Source of the DNA: JAZKHT01 sp040385245
GTDB lineage: Bacteria; Pseudomonadota; Alphaproteobacteria; Rhodobacterales; Rhodobacteraceae
Length of the DNA stretch: 64,000 bases
Direction: 5' to 3'
Assembly: GCA_040385245.1 (NCBI GenBank)
Contig: JAZKHT010000001.1
Location: forward strand, 372,001-436,000
Part shown: positions 36,239 to 45,560 of the stretch, one piece after another
Position numbering within the stretch: position 1 is the stretch's first letter
How the letters are laid out: each line of letters opens with the position of its first letter
The notes under the pieces: generated by a model
Told to the model about the DNA's origin: nothing
Seen by the model: only the letters and a program-made list of their open reading frames with translations
The model's database searches: none
Translations under genes and position numbers: made by a program

Positions 36239-38368
36239 ATGTCTGACAAGATGGATGCCTGGAAAGCACTGGCCGCCAAGGAACTGAAGGGTGCCGATCC
36301 CGCCAGCCTGACGTGGAACACGCTGGAAGGCATTCCGGTCAAGCCGCTGTATACGGCGGATGACACGGCAGGGCTGGACCATCTGGACACGATGCCGGGC
36401 ATTGCGCCGTTTACCCGTGGTGTACGCGCCACGATGTATGCGGGCCGACCGTGGACCATCCGCCAATACGCCGGGTTTTCGACGGCTGAGGAATCGAACG
36501 CCTTTTATCGCAAGGCCTTGGCGGCAGGCCAGCAGGGCGTGTCGGTCGCCTTTGATCTGGCCACCCACCGGGGCTATGACAGCGACCACCCCCGCGTGGA
36601 TGGCGATGTCGGCAAGGCGGGCGTCGCCATCGACAGCGTCGAGGACATGAAGATCCTGTTCGACGGCATCCCGCTGGAAAAGGTCAGCGTGTCCATGACG
36701 ATGAACGGGGCTGTCATCCCGATTCTGGCCAGCTTCATCGTGGCGGGCGAAGAACAGGGCGTGTCGCGGGCCGATCTTTCGGGGACGATCCAGAACGACA
36801 TCCTGAAGGAATTCATGGTGCGCAACACCTATGTCTATCCGCCGGAACCGTCGATGCGGATCATCGCGGACATCATCGAATACACCGCAGCCGAGATGCC
36901 TAAATTCAACTCCATCTCGATCTCGGGCTACCACATGCAAGAGGCGGGCGCGAACCTTGTGCAGGAACTGGCCTTCACGCTGGCTGACGGGCGCGAATAT
37001 GTGCGCACGGCCATCGCGCGCGGGATGGATGTCGATGCGTTCGCCGGGCGGCTGTCGTTCTTTTTCGCCATCGGCATGAATTTCTTCATGGAAGCGGCAA
37101 AGCTGCGCGCCGCCCGCCTGCTGTGGCACCGCATCATGACCGGCTTTGGCGCGAAAAAGACGGGCAGCCTGATGTTGCGCACTCATTGCCAGACCAGCGG
37201 CGTCAGCTTGCAGGAGCAAGACCCCTACAACAACGTCGTGCGCACCGCCTATGAGGCGTTGGCGGCGGTTTTGGGCGGTACGCAATCGCTGCACACCAAC
37301 GCGCTGGACGAGGCGATTGCCCTGCCCACCGAATTTGCCGCCCGCATCGCGCGCAACACCCAGTTGATCCTGCAAGAGGAAACCGGGATCACCAAGGTGA
37401 TCGATCCGCTGGCCGGCAGCTATTACGTCGAAAGCCTGACGGCGGAACTGGCCGAACAGGCCTGGGCCCTGATGGAAGAGGTCGAGGCGATGGGCGGCAT
37501 GACAAAGGCGGTTGCCAGCGGTATGCCCAAACTGCGGATCGAGGAATCGGCAGCCAAACGGCAAGCCGCCATCGACCGAGGCGAAGAGGTGATCGTCGGC
37601 GTCAACAAATACCGACTGACGCAAGAAGACCCCATTGATTTCCGCGCTATCGACAACGCACAGGTCCGCGATGCGCAAATCGCACGGCTGAACCAGATCC
37701 GCGCTGCGCGGGACGAGGCCGCCTGTCAGGCGGCGCTGGCAGATATCGAGTTCCGCGCCGGTCATGGCGGCAACCTGCTGGACGCGGCGGTGACCGCCGC
37801 CCGCGCCCGCGCAACGGTCGGAGAGATCAGCATGGCGATGGAAAAGGTGTTTGGCCGCCACCGGGCCGAGGTAAAGACCCTGGCCGGGGTCTACGGTGCC
37901 GCATACGAGGGCGATCAGGGCTTTGCCCAGATCCAGCGCGACGTCGAAGCCTTTGCCGAAGCCGAAGGCCGCCGCCCGCGCATGCTGGTGGTCAAGATGG
38001 GCCAAGACGGGCACGACCGTGGCGCAAAGGTCATCGCCACCGCCTTTGCTGACATCGGCTTTGACGTGGACGTAGGCCCGCTGTTCCAGACCCCCGAAGA
38101 GGCGGCGCAGGATGCCATCGACAACGACGTGCATGTGATCGGCATCTCAAGCCAGGCGGCCGGGCACAAGACGCTGGCCCCGAAACTGGTGCAGGCGTTA
38201 CAGGCGGCGGGGGCGGATGACATTCTGGTTATCTGCGGCGGCGTGATTCCGCAGCAGGATTACCAGTTCCTGTATGACGCAGGCGTCAAGGCGATCTTCG
38301 GCCCCGGCACCAATATCCCCGAGGCGGCAAAGGACATCCTGACCCTGATCCGGGCAGCAAAGGGATGA
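36239..38368 (+). CDS. scpA: Methylmalonyl-CoA mutase
   Basis: The 709-residue single-chain mutase isomerises methylmalonyl-CoA to succinyl-CoA using adenosylcobalamin. The N-terminal barrel has the substrate segments YAGFSTAEESNAFYRKAL and SVAFDLATHRGYDSDHP. The C-terminal B12 domain has GQDGHDRGAKVIATAFAD (DxHxxG, His ligand to cobalt). With PccA and PccB it completes propionyl-CoA to succinyl-CoA; the epimerase and MeaB chaperone are not in this window. ATG at 36239 follows AAAAGGGA. Confidence 0.96.
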   Translation: MSDKMDAWKALAAKELKGADPASLTWNTLEGIPVKPLYTADDTAGLDHLDTMPGIAPFTRGVRATMYAGRPWTIRQYAGFSTAEESNAFYRKALAAGQQGVSVAFDLATHRGYDSDHPRVDGDVGKAGVAIDSVEDMKILFDGIPLEKVSVSMTMNGAVIPILASFIVAGEEQGVSRADLSGTIQNDILKEFMVRNTYVYPPEPSMRIIADIIEYTAAEMPKFNSISISGYHMQEAGANLVQELAFTLADGREYVRTAIARGMDVDAFAGRLSFFFAIGMNFFMEAAKLRAARLLWHRIMTGFGAKKTGSLMLRTHCQTSGVSLQEQDPYNNVVRTAYEALAAVLGGTQSLHTNALDEAIALPTEFAARIARNTQLILQEETGITKVIDPLAGSYYVESLTAELAEQAWALMEEVEAMGGMTKAVASGMPKLRIEESAAKRQAAIDRGEEVIVGVNKYRLTQEDPIDFRAIDNAQVRDAQIARLNQIRAARDEAACQAALADIEFRAGHGGNLLDAAVTAARARATVGEISMAMEKVFGRHRAEVKTLAGVYGAAYEGDQGFAQIQRDVEAFAEAEGRRPRMLVVKMGQDGHDRGAKVIATAFADIGFDVDVGPLFQTPEEAAQDAIDNDVHVIGISSQAAGHKTLAPKLVQALQAAGADDILVICGGVIPQQDYQFLYDAGVKAIFGPGTNIPEAAKDILTLIRAAKG

Positions 38369-38436
38369 TGCGCGGCGTCTGCGCGGAGGGCGCGTAAACT
38401 TTTTCGAACGAAGAATTGTTCGGCTCCCCGCGTGCG

Positions 38437-38796
38437 CTAAAGCTCGATCTCGCCGTCTTCAAGCGGGCGCAGCGGCGCGTCCGGTTTGCGGCGGATGATG
38501 ATGTCGCCATTGGGCAGCATTTCGGGGGCCTGATAGTTCCGGATATCGTCGATCAGTGCCAACAGGTCGCGCACTGCGGGTTCCATCTCTTGCAGGGCGT
38601 CGCCCATGCCTTCGAGGGCGGGGGCCATTTCCTGCATCAACCCTTCGAACAGCAGCTTTGCCCCCTCTTGCATCAGGCTAAGGCCATCGTCCGTGGGGCC
38701 GCCTTCGGGGGATAAGGGACTGGGCGGTGCAGGCGCATCCTGCGCCAGCGCAGGCGTTGTCAGCAGCAGGGCAAGGATCAGCGCGCGGATATCCAT
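38437..38796 (-). CDS. Small exported hypothetical protein
   Basis: A 119-residue protein with a signal peptide (core about 4-18, likely cut at ALAQ), a proline-rich linker, a helical methionine- and glutamate-rich middle (LMQEMAPALEGMGDALQEM), and an acidic end. It appears periplasmic. No known domain is recognised, and similar proteins carry misleading names in annotations. ATG at 38796 is the only reasonable start. Confidence 0.7.
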   Translation of the reverse strand: MDIRALILALLLTTPALAQDAPAPPSPLSPEGGPTDDGLSLMQEGAKLLFEGLMQEMAPALEGMGDALQEMEPAVRDLLALIDDIRNYQAPEMLPNGDIIIRRKPDAPLRPLEDGEIEL

Positions 38797-38827
38797 TCGG
38801 TAAACATGGGCGCTCTTGTGTGAAATT

Positions 38828-39868
38828 TCAAATCGTCAGATCCAGCGTGACCGGAAAATGGTCAGAAGCCGCCAAAATCGCCTCTGACAGGCCCGGTGTC
38901 GCCGTCACGCCTGGGTCGTCGAACGGATGCCAGATGCGCCATGCTGGCGCCGTGGCGCAGATGTCGGGCGAGACCATGACGAAATCCAGCAGCGCCTCGA
39001 AATAGCGTTTCTGCGGGGCAAGGTAGAATCGCGCGGTTGTCGGGACGATGCCGACACGCCGGGTCAGCGCCATGGTGGCATGCGGGTCGCACAGGCGCAG
39101 TGCGGGATCCGCCTCGGGGCCAAGCACAATTTCCACACCGGAATGGCCGAACAGCTTTTCAAACTCGTCCAATCCCGGACCATCGTTGAAATCACCCATC
39201 ACGATCAGCCTGTCCCCTGCGGCCAGATGACCTTCGACCCGCTGGCGCAGCCACAGGCATTGCGCCAGCTGCTTGCGACGGTTGTCGATGGACAGGCGGT
39301 TCATCTCGGCCGGGCTGCGGCTGCCGTGGGGGGATTTCGATTTGGCATGCACGCCGATCAGGCGAAACTGCGCCCCGCCTGCTGTGACGGCCAGTTCAAG
39401 GGGCGGCTTGGAAAACCGGATTTGTTCAGAAATCCCATCCGCATCAAGATCATAGCGAAAGACACTGTCAAAGCGCGGTGCCTCGTGCGATCCGTGCCGT
39501 CCCGAGGGTTTTCCTTGCGGATCGTGCCGCACGGTCAGACGGTCGGGGTCGAACAGAAAGGCGATTTCCTGTTCCGTTTCACTGGGAAAGCCGATGATCG
39601 CCTTGCGCGCCCGCAGACCGGCCCACCGGGCAAAGCTTTCCAGCGCGGTGACGGTCTTGCGCTTTGATCCGGTGTTCGGTGCCTCGATCACCATGACCCC
39701 ATCGGCGTCGAGTCCCAGAAACACAGAGCGCAGGGCAACCAGCTGCTGACTGCGTGTGGTCTGCCACCGGGCCGAAGGTTGCGCATCATTCAGCACCGTT
39801 CCGTCATCGGCAAACAGGGCGTTGAACCATTCGACGTTGTAAGTGGCCAGCCGCAAGGGGCCGGGCAT
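38828..39868 (-). CDS. Endonuclease/exonuclease/phosphatase family protein
   Basis: A 346-residue EEP-fold protein. The N-terminal strand RLATYNVEWF is typical of the fold. VMGDFNDGP carries the Asp/Asn pair of the active site, and ASDHFPVTLDL is the terminal D-H pair. GVHAKSK supplies a further His. A Glu in VIEAPN aligns with the metal-binding Glu. No signal peptide is seen. ATG at 39868 overlaps the stop of the DnaJ-like gene (TGATG), suggesting translational coupling. The substrate (DNA, phospholipid or other phosphodiester) is unknown. Confidence 0.85.
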   Translation of the reverse strand: MPGPLRLATYNVEWFNALFADDGTVLNDAQPSARWQTTRSQQLVALRSVFLGLDADGVMVIEAPNTGSKRKTVTALESFARWAGLRARKAIIGFPSETEQEIAFLFDPDRLTVRHDPQGKPSGRHGSHEAPRFDSVFRYDLDADGISEQIRFSKPPLELAVTAGGAQFRLIGVHAKSKSPHGSRSPAEMNRLSIDNRRKQLAQCLWLRQRVEGHLAAGDRLIVMGDFNDGPGLDEFEKLFGHSGVEIVLGPEADPALRLCDPHATMALTRRVGIVPTTARFYLAPQKRYFEALLDFVMVSPDICATAPAWRIWHPFDDPGVTATPGLSEAILAASDHFPVTLDLTI

Positions 39869-40563
39869 CAGGCGGCCCGGCGGGTGGAAATCTCTTCCCA
39901 CGCTTGATTGATGGCGATCAGCCGCTGTTCCGCCAGCTTTACCGCCTCAACCGGGACGCCGCGCGCCATCATCTGATCGGGGTGGGTGTCGCGCACGGCC
40001 TGTTTCCACGCGGCGCGCACATCATCCAAGGGGGTGTTCGGCGTGACGCCCAGCACGTCATAGGGATCGCGCGGTGCGCCTTCGACGTGGCGGGCGCGCA
40101 GGGCGCGATAGCACCGGTCGTCCAGACCGAAAATCTGCGCGACATGGCGCAGGAATTCCTCTTCGCGGGGGTGATAGGCCCCGTCCGCAATGGCGATGTG
40201 GAACAGCCCGTCCATCAGGTCGATCAGCACCTGCCGGTCATTGGAAAACATCGCCGCGATCTTGTGGGCATAGGCATCGAACCCGGCCACATCCTGCCGC
40301 GCCAGATTGAACACCCGGGCCGCGTTCGCCTCTTCCCCGTCGGGGATGGTAAAGACGCGGCGAAAGGCAGACACCTCGTCGCGCGTGACCTGACCATCGG
40401 CCTTTGCCATCTTGGCCCCCAGCGCGATGACCGCGATGGTAAAGCCAACCGAAAGCTGGGCCGCCCCGTCCTGATTGCCACGCAGACGGTCAAATACAAC
40501 CGACAGACCCTCGCCCATGGCGAGGGCCGACAGCGCGTCGGCAATGCGGGTCCAGATCGACAT
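39868..40563 (-). CDS. TerB and DnaJ domain protein (DjlA-like co-chaperone)
   Basis: The 231-residue protein has a TerB-like helical domain (about 40-145, AKADGQVTRDEVSAFRRVF and AIADGAYHPREEEFL) and a C-terminal J domain (about 162-228) with the essential HPD motif in DTHPDQMM. This resembles DjlA without its membrane anchor, so it probably stimulates DnaK in the cytoplasm. ATG at 40563 was preferred over 40575 by similarity of the N-terminus; neither has a strong ribosome site. Confidence 0.88.
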   Translation of the reverse strand: MSIWTRIADALSALAMGEGLSVVFDRLRGNQDGAAQLSVGFTIAVIALGAKMAKADGQVTRDEVSAFRRVFTIPDGEEANAARVFNLARQDVAGFDAYAHKIAAMFSNDRQVLIDLMDGLFHIAIADGAYHPREEEFLRHVAQIFGLDDRCYRALRARHVEGAPRDPYDVLGVTPNTPLDDVRAAWKQAVRDTHPDQMMARGVPVEAVKLAEQRLIAINQAWEEISTRRAA

Positions 40564-40595
40564 GGGGGCAAGCATACCGTGCTGCACAGCAGAAG

Positions 40596-41084
40596 TCAGG
40601 AGAGGAATTTCTGCATCAGCACAAGGTCCATCCAACGCCCGAACTTGTGACCGACGCGCCGCAGCACCGCCACCTCGGCAAAGCCCAGCGCAGCATGAAA
40701 GGCGCGGCCTTCGGGGTTTTCGGCGCTGACGCCGCCGAACAGGCTGTGCGCGCCACCCGCACGGGCGTGGTCCTCGATCGCCGTCATCAAGGCACGGCCC
40801 ACGCCGCGCCCGCGCGCATCGGGGCCAAGCAGGATCGTGTGTTCCATGGTGCGGGCATAGCCGACCCCGCCCCGAAACTGGGAATAGGTCGCAAAGCCAA
40901 GGACGTGCCCTGCCTCTTCGGCCAACACAAAGGCAAACCCCGCCGCCTGCCGGTCGGTGATCAGTGCTGCCACATCCTCCAGCGACTTTTCGGCAAAGTT
41001 GAAGGTCACGGCGGTGTCGCGGATATAGGGGTTCCAGATCGCTGCGATGGCGGGCGCATCTGTCTGTGTCGCGTCGCGGATCAT
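40596..41084 (-). CDS. GNAT N-acetyltransferase (phosphinothricin/methionine-sulfoximine type)
   Basis: The 162-residue GNAT enzyme begins MIRDATQTDAPAIAAIWNPYIRDT, a pattern of the Pat/MddA group. The acetyl-CoA pyrophosphate loop is GPDARGRGVGRAL. Relatives acetylate phosphinothricin or methionine sulfoximine and sulfone; the actual substrate is unknown. Its ATG overlaps the stop of the VOC gene by 4 bp (ATGA), so it is coupled to the ppx operon. Confidence 0.88.
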   Translation of the reverse strand: MIRDATQTDAPAIAAIWNPYIRDTAVTFNFAEKSLEDVAALITDRQAAGFAFVLAEEAGHVLGFATYSQFRGGVGYARTMEHTILLGPDARGRGVGRALMTAIEDHARAGGAHSLFGGVSAENPEGRAFHAALGFAEVAVLRRVGHKFGRWMDLVLMQKFLS

Positions 41085-41695
41085 TCCAGTACCCTTGGTC
41101 CGTTGCGGGTATCAAACGTAGCGCGCATCGCCTTTGCCGGGCCTTGCACGATCTGAACGCGGGCGTCGGTCATCCGCCCGTCCAAGGCAGCGCGCAGGTC
41201 TGCTGCCTGTGGATGGGCGATCTCGAACCGTGTCAGGCGCATGCCTTGATCGGGCAAGCGCGCGGCGGGGTGCGCTTCGCCCTGCCAATGGATCAGCGCA
41301 GGGTATCCACCGTCAAACGGCAGGCAGCCATCGCCGGGCACCGCCATGCGCCAGCGGAAATCACCCCGCGACAGCGACACCGGAACGCCCACTTCGTCCG
41401 GGCCAAGGGCCAGTTCGGCGTCCAGATCGTCGCAGCGGGCGACCCAATTGGTCAGGCGGGGGCGGCCTTGAAAACGGTCAAGATCAAACCAGCGCGGCCA
41501 TTCAGGGGCAGGGGCGGCGGGATCGGTGGCGATCACCTCAAGATACAGATCCCCAAGGTTCAGCAGCCGGTTGCGCGTGGCCATGTGCGGGTGTTGCCCG
41601 CCCGGTGCCAAGGGCACCCCAAGCGCTGCCTCGACCGCATCGACGCCTTCGGCCAAAGTGGCTGCACTGACGGCCAGATGGTCGAATGTCAGCAT
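41081..41695 (-). CDS. VOC superfamily protein (glyoxalase-like domain)
   Basis: A 204-residue protein starting MLTFDHLAVSAATL, the typical first strand of vicinal-oxygen-chelate proteins, with NLGDLYLEVI and GGYPALIHWQG as later fold elements. It fits the Glyoxalase_3-like group of unknown function. The start overlaps the ppx stop (TGATG at 41695), and the end overlaps the acetyltransferase start, so the three genes are tightly linked. Confidence 0.8.
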   Translation of the reverse strand: MLTFDHLAVSAATLAEGVDAVEAALGVPLAPGGQHPHMATRNRLLNLGDLYLEVIATDPAAPAPEWPRWFDLDRFQGRPRLTNWVARCDDLDAELALGPDEVGVPVSLSRGDFRWRMAVPGDGCLPFDGGYPALIHWQGEAHPAARLPDQGMRLTRFEIAHPQAADLRAALDGRMTDARVQIVQGPAKAMRATFDTRNGPRVLE

Positions 41696-43254
41696 CAGAC
41701 GCTTGCCACGACGCGGGTGGTGGCCTTCATCGACAGGGCCAGCGACGCAAAGCGTGCTTGCGCCACCTCGCCGAACAGGGACAGCCCGCGTTCCGTCAGC
41801 GCCAATTCCAGCACGCGCTTTTTCGGAAACCAGCGCAGCGCCCCTGCGGTTGCGGGGTCTTCGACCGAGAACATGGCCCCGAACCGCATGGCTTTGCCCA
41901 ACACCTCGGCGTCTTGAATTTCGGCCTCGCTCAGCAGGCGGAACAGCGGTTCCAACCGCGACCCGGCACGGCTGTTCTTATAGCGGTGCAGGAGCGACAA
42001 CCCCAGGAACACCCGGCCCGGATGATCCAGCCCGCCAAGGTTGGCACGGGTGGCGTTGTCAAAGCAGACCTCGGCCCGGTAATCGGGATGCGCGCGCCAT
42101 GTCGTGTCATGCAACAGACAGGCGGCCTTCATCAGGCGCAGGCGGTCCTTGTCTGCGTCCTTGAACAGGGGCAGCAGGAAATCAAACAGCTTGCGGCCAA
42201 ATCCGGGGATGCGGGCGGAAGTCATTTCGGCCATCCGCGCCGCTTCGATCAGCGGGTCGCGGGCGCGCAGCTTTTCGGGCATTTGTTCAAACAGCAGCCC
42301 TTCGCGGATGCCGTAGGCAGACACGTCAATCTCGGACGGCTTCAGGATGCGGATCAGCTCCCGCAGCACCTCGCAGGCCAGCGGCACCAGTTCCATCCGT
42401 TCGAGCGAGGTGCCCGTCCGGACGCGCAACAAGGCCAGATCGCTGGCGGCGATCCAGTCCAGTGTGTCGGTCAGGCTGGCGGTGGTCATGCGGTATTCGT
42501 GCAGCACAGTCAGCGGATAATTCCGCCTCTCCATGTCCAGACGGGCGATGACGCGCCACGATCCGCCCACCAGATAGATGCGTTCGCCTTGGGATTTGAT
42601 CTTGTCCTGTGCGGTCTTGATCACCCGGTCGATCAGCGCCTGCCGCTTTTTCGGCCCGCCCTGCACCTGTTGTAGACGGAACGGCCCCAAGGGCACCGAA
42701 ATGCGTTTGCCGACCTTGCCGCCGCCGATGCGTGCCAACTCCATCGAGTTGCCGCCGATGTCGCAGACGATACCCGATGCCTCGGGCCAGCCCAGCAGCA
42801 CGCCTTGGGCGGACAGGCGCGCCTCTTCGTCGCCGTCGATCACCCACATCTTCAGGCCGGTGTCGCGCAGCACCTCGGCCTGAAATTCGGGGCCATCCTC
42901 GGCCTCGCGCGTGGCGGCGGTGGCGACGACGGTCAGGGGCCCGGTTTCCATGCCTTCGGCCAGCAGGGCAAAGCGTTTCAACGCGGCCAGCGCCCGTTTG
43001 CGCCCTTCGGGGTTCAGGCGGCCGGTTTCGTGCAGGCCCTTGCCAAGGCCGCACATGATCTTTTCGTTGTAGAAATAGGCAGGCGACCGGGCGGCCCCGT
43101 CAAACACCACCATCCGGACAGAGTTCGACCCCACATCGACCACCCCGACCCGGCTTAGCGCACGGGTCGAGGCATCGCCAAACAGCGGGCGGCCAAAGGG
43201 CCCCCAATCTTCATCACCTGCATCGGGCGAGGACTGAAGTGTATCGGCGGTCAT
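41695..43254 (-). CDS. ppx: Exopolyphosphatase (Ppx/GppA family)
   Basis: The 519-residue protein has the ASKHA-fold Ppx/GppA phosphate loops: VVDVGSNSVRMVVFDG near residue 40 and GIVCDIGGNSMELARIGG in the second loop. Catalytic TAATREAEDG follows the family pattern. It removes terminal phosphates from polyphosphate or pppGpp. The C-terminal extension (HD-like, with CLLHDTTWRAHPDY) is usual for long Ppx proteins. ATG at 43254 follows GGGGG. It lies 70 bp after ppk1 in the same direction. Confidence 0.92.
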   Translation of the reverse strand: MTADTLQSSPDAGDEDWGPFGRPLFGDASTRALSRVGVVDVGSNSVRMVVFDGAARSPAYFYNEKIMCGLGKGLHETGRLNPEGRKRALAALKRFALLAEGMETGPLTVVATAATREAEDGPEFQAEVLRDTGLKMWVIDGDEEARLSAQGVLLGWPEASGIVCDIGGNSMELARIGGGKVGKRISVPLGPFRLQQVQGGPKKRQALIDRVIKTAQDKIKSQGERIYLVGGSWRVIARLDMERRNYPLTVLHEYRMTTASLTDTLDWIAASDLALLRVRTGTSLERMELVPLACEVLRELIRILKPSEIDVSAYGIREGLLFEQMPEKLRARDPLIEAARMAEMTSARIPGFGRKLFDFLLPLFKDADKDRLRLMKAACLLHDTTWRAHPDYRAEVCFDNATRANLGGLDHPGRVFLGLSLLHRYKNSRAGSRLEPLFRLLSEAEIQDAEVLGKAMRFGAMFSVEDPATAGALRWFPKKRVLELALTERGLSLFGEVAQARFASLALSMKATTRVVASV

Positions 43255-43324
43255 GGCAGCGGCCCCCTGAGATTGAAACTGACCTTTGCCCGTACCGGGC
43301 GCGATGTTCAATGCGTCACCTGAG

Positions 43325-45514
43325 CTAGGCCGGAACACCTTCGTCGCGCAGGCCCGCCAGACGCGGCACATCCTTGGCCCCCGCCGTACCACGTCCTGAC
43401 AACGACGGGTTTTCCATAAAGAACCGGTGGCAATTGAACAGCTTGCCATCCGATGCCCCCAGTTCACGCTGATACGTGCCATCGGGATGCAAGATCCAGC
43501 TTTGCGCCTCGTCCGCCAGGTTGGCGGCCATGATCTGCCCGACGATCTGCGCCTTGACAGTGGGGTTCATCACCTCGACCAGTGTTTCCACACGGCGGGT
43601 CAGGTTGCGGCCCATCCAATCGGCGGAGGACAGAAACACCCGCGCCTTTTTCGACGGCAGGCCATGGCCGTTGCCGAAACAGATGATGCGGCTGTGTTCC
43701 AGAAAACGCCCCACGATGGATTTGACCCGGATGTTTTCGGACAGCCCCGCCACGCCGGGACGCAGGCCGCAGATGCCGCGCACGATCAGGCTGATCTTCA
43801 CCCCGGCCTGACTGGCCGCATAAAAGGCGTCGATCACCTCTGGCTCGATCACCGAATTCACCTTGCCCCATATTTCGGCGGGACGTCCGGCGCGGGCGTG
43901 ATCCGCCTCGGCGGCGATCATGTCCAGAAGGCGGGTTTTCAGGCTGATGGGGGCGATGGCCAGATTTTCCAGGCCCACGGGCTGCACATAGCCCGACAGG
44001 TAATTGAAAACCTTGGTCGCATCCCGCCCAAGGGCCGCGTCGCAGGTAAAGAACGACAGATCGGTGTAAATTCGTGCGGTGATCGGATGATAGTTTCCGG
44101 TGCCGTAATGGGTATAGGTCACCAGCGCGTCGCCTTCGCGCCGCACGACCGTGCTGATCTTGGCGTGGGTCTTGTAGTGGATGAACCCGTAAACCACATG
44201 CGCGCCGGCCCGTTCCAGACGGCGGCTTTGGCGGATGTTCGCGGCCTCGTCGAACCGCGCCTTCAGTTCGACCAGTGCGGTGACGGACTTGCCCGCCTCG
44301 GCCGCCTCGCACAGGGCCGAGACGACGGGGCTGTCCCAACTGGTGCGATACAGCGTCTGCTTGATTGCCAGCACGTTCGGATCGCGCGCGGCCTGTTCCA
44401 GAAAGCGGATCACCAGATCGAATGTCTCGTACGGGTGGTGCAGCAGGATGTCTTTCTGTTTGATCGCGGCGAACAGATCGCCGTCGTGGTCCTGTACCCG
44501 TTCAGGCACGCGCGGGGTAAAAGGCGGCCACAGCAGATCGGCCCTGCTGTTCAGCACCAACTCTTTCAGGTCAGCGATGCCCAGAAGACCCCGCACCTCG
44601 ACCACCTCATCGCCCGAGACGCCCAGTTCTTCCTTGATCAGGTCGCGCAGGTTTTCGGGCGCGCCTGCCGACATCTTCAGGCGGATCACCTCGCCCCGGC
44701 GGCGTCGTTTCAGGGCCACCTCGAATTCGCGGACGAGATCTTCGGCCTCGTCCTCGACCTCAAGATCACTGTCGCGCAGAACGCGAAAGATGCAGTGGCC
44801 CTTGTCGGTATAGCCGGGGAACAACATGCCCAGATGCAGCAGCAGCAGTTCTTCCAAAGGCAAGAACCGGTTCTCGCCGGGTTTGCCGGGCAGGGCGACA
44901 AAGCGCGCGATTTGTTGCGGGATGGGCAGCAGCGCCTGCAAGGAACGATGGTCGCTTTCCCGCTCCAACTCCAGCGCAAGGGAAAAGCCGGTGTTGGGGA
45001 TGAAGGGAAAAGGGTGTGCGGGGTCGATGGCAAGGGGCGACAGAACCGGAAACACCTTGTTCAGAAAGTGGTCTTCGAGATGCCGCAGGTCACGCGCGGT
45101 CAGTTTGGACCGGGTCAGGATGATGATCCCCTCGGCCTCCATCGCGCGTTTCAGCTTGTTGAAGCACGTCTGTTGTGTCTGCATCAGGCGGCGCGCGTCG
45201 GCGTGGATCAGCGCCAGTTGATCGCCGGGGCTGCGGCCATCTTCGGACAACAGCGCGTTGCCGTTGCGCTGCAACGCCCGCAAACCCGCCACGCGCACGG
45301 TATAGAATTCGTCCAGGTTCGTGGCCGAAATCGACAGGAACCGCAGACGTTCCAGCAAGGGCACCGACGGGTTCGACGCCTCGTCCAGAACACGCCAGTT
45401 GAAGGCAAGCCAGCTCAGTTCGCGGTTGAAGAACCGGCGCGGGCCGGTGCGTTCGGCCTCGGGCAGGGTGACGGGGGCGGGGAAGGGCGCTTTGAGGAAA
45501 TCTGCTTGGGTCAT
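43325..45514 (-). CDS. ppk: Polyphosphate kinase 1
   Basis: The 729-residue PPK1 reversibly makes polyphosphate from ATP. The N-terminal segments RFFNRELSWLAFNWRVL and SATNLDEFYTVRVAGL are diagnostic, and the phospho-histidine segment is THYGTGNYHPITARIYTDL. Length is normal. ATG at 45514 is preferred over an in-frame GTG at 45523. A Pho-box candidate lies 24 bp upstream, and ppx follows, so synthesis and breakdown of polyphosphate share a transcript. Confidence 0.95.
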   Translation of the reverse strand: MTQADFLKAPFPAPVTLPEAERTGPRRFFNRELSWLAFNWRVLDEASNPSVPLLERLRFLSISATNLDEFYTVRVAGLRALQRNGNALLSEDGRSPGDQLALIHADARRLMQTQQTCFNKLKRAMEAEGIIILTRSKLTARDLRHLEDHFLNKVFPVLSPLAIDPAHPFPFIPNTGFSLALELERESDHRSLQALLPIPQQIARFVALPGKPGENRFLPLEELLLLHLGMLFPGYTDKGHCIFRVLRDSDLEVEDEAEDLVREFEVALKRRRRGEVIRLKMSAGAPENLRDLIKEELGVSGDEVVEVRGLLGIADLKELVLNSRADLLWPPFTPRVPERVQDHDGDLFAAIKQKDILLHHPYETFDLVIRFLEQAARDPNVLAIKQTLYRTSWDSPVVSALCEAAEAGKSVTALVELKARFDEAANIRQSRRLERAGAHVVYGFIHYKTHAKISTVVRREGDALVTYTHYGTGNYHPITARIYTDLSFFTCDAALGRDATKVFNYLSGYVQPVGLENLAIAPISLKTRLLDMIAAEADHARAGRPAEIWGKVNSVIEPEVIDAFYAASQAGVKISLIVRGICGLRPGVAGLSENIRVKSIVGRFLEHSRIICFGNGHGLPSKKARVFLSSADWMGRNLTRRVETLVEVMNPTVKAQIVGQIMAANLADEAQSWILHPDGTYQRELGASDGKLFNCHRFFMENPSLSGRGTAGAKDVPRLAGLRDEGVPA

Positions 45515-45538
45515 GGCACGCACTTGTCAGAGGAAAAC

Positions 45539-45556
45539 GTGACGGCTTTGTGACAG
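45539..45556 (-). promoter_or_regulatory. Pho box candidate upstream of ppk
   Basis: On the minus strand the sequence CTGTCACAAAGCCGTCAC is two 7-mers separated by 4 bases, close to the PhoB consensus CTGTCAT-N4-CTGTCAT. It fills much of the 46-bp gap between hdaA and ppk, suggesting phosphate-starvation control of ppk-ppx. Confidence 0.6.
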
Positions 45557-45560
45557 TGTT

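Noticed and set aside
35840..38134. 764-residue minus-strand open frame opposite mcm
   Set aside because: It lies entirely against the well-supported mutase gene and its translation is His/Gln/Arg-rich with no known domain.
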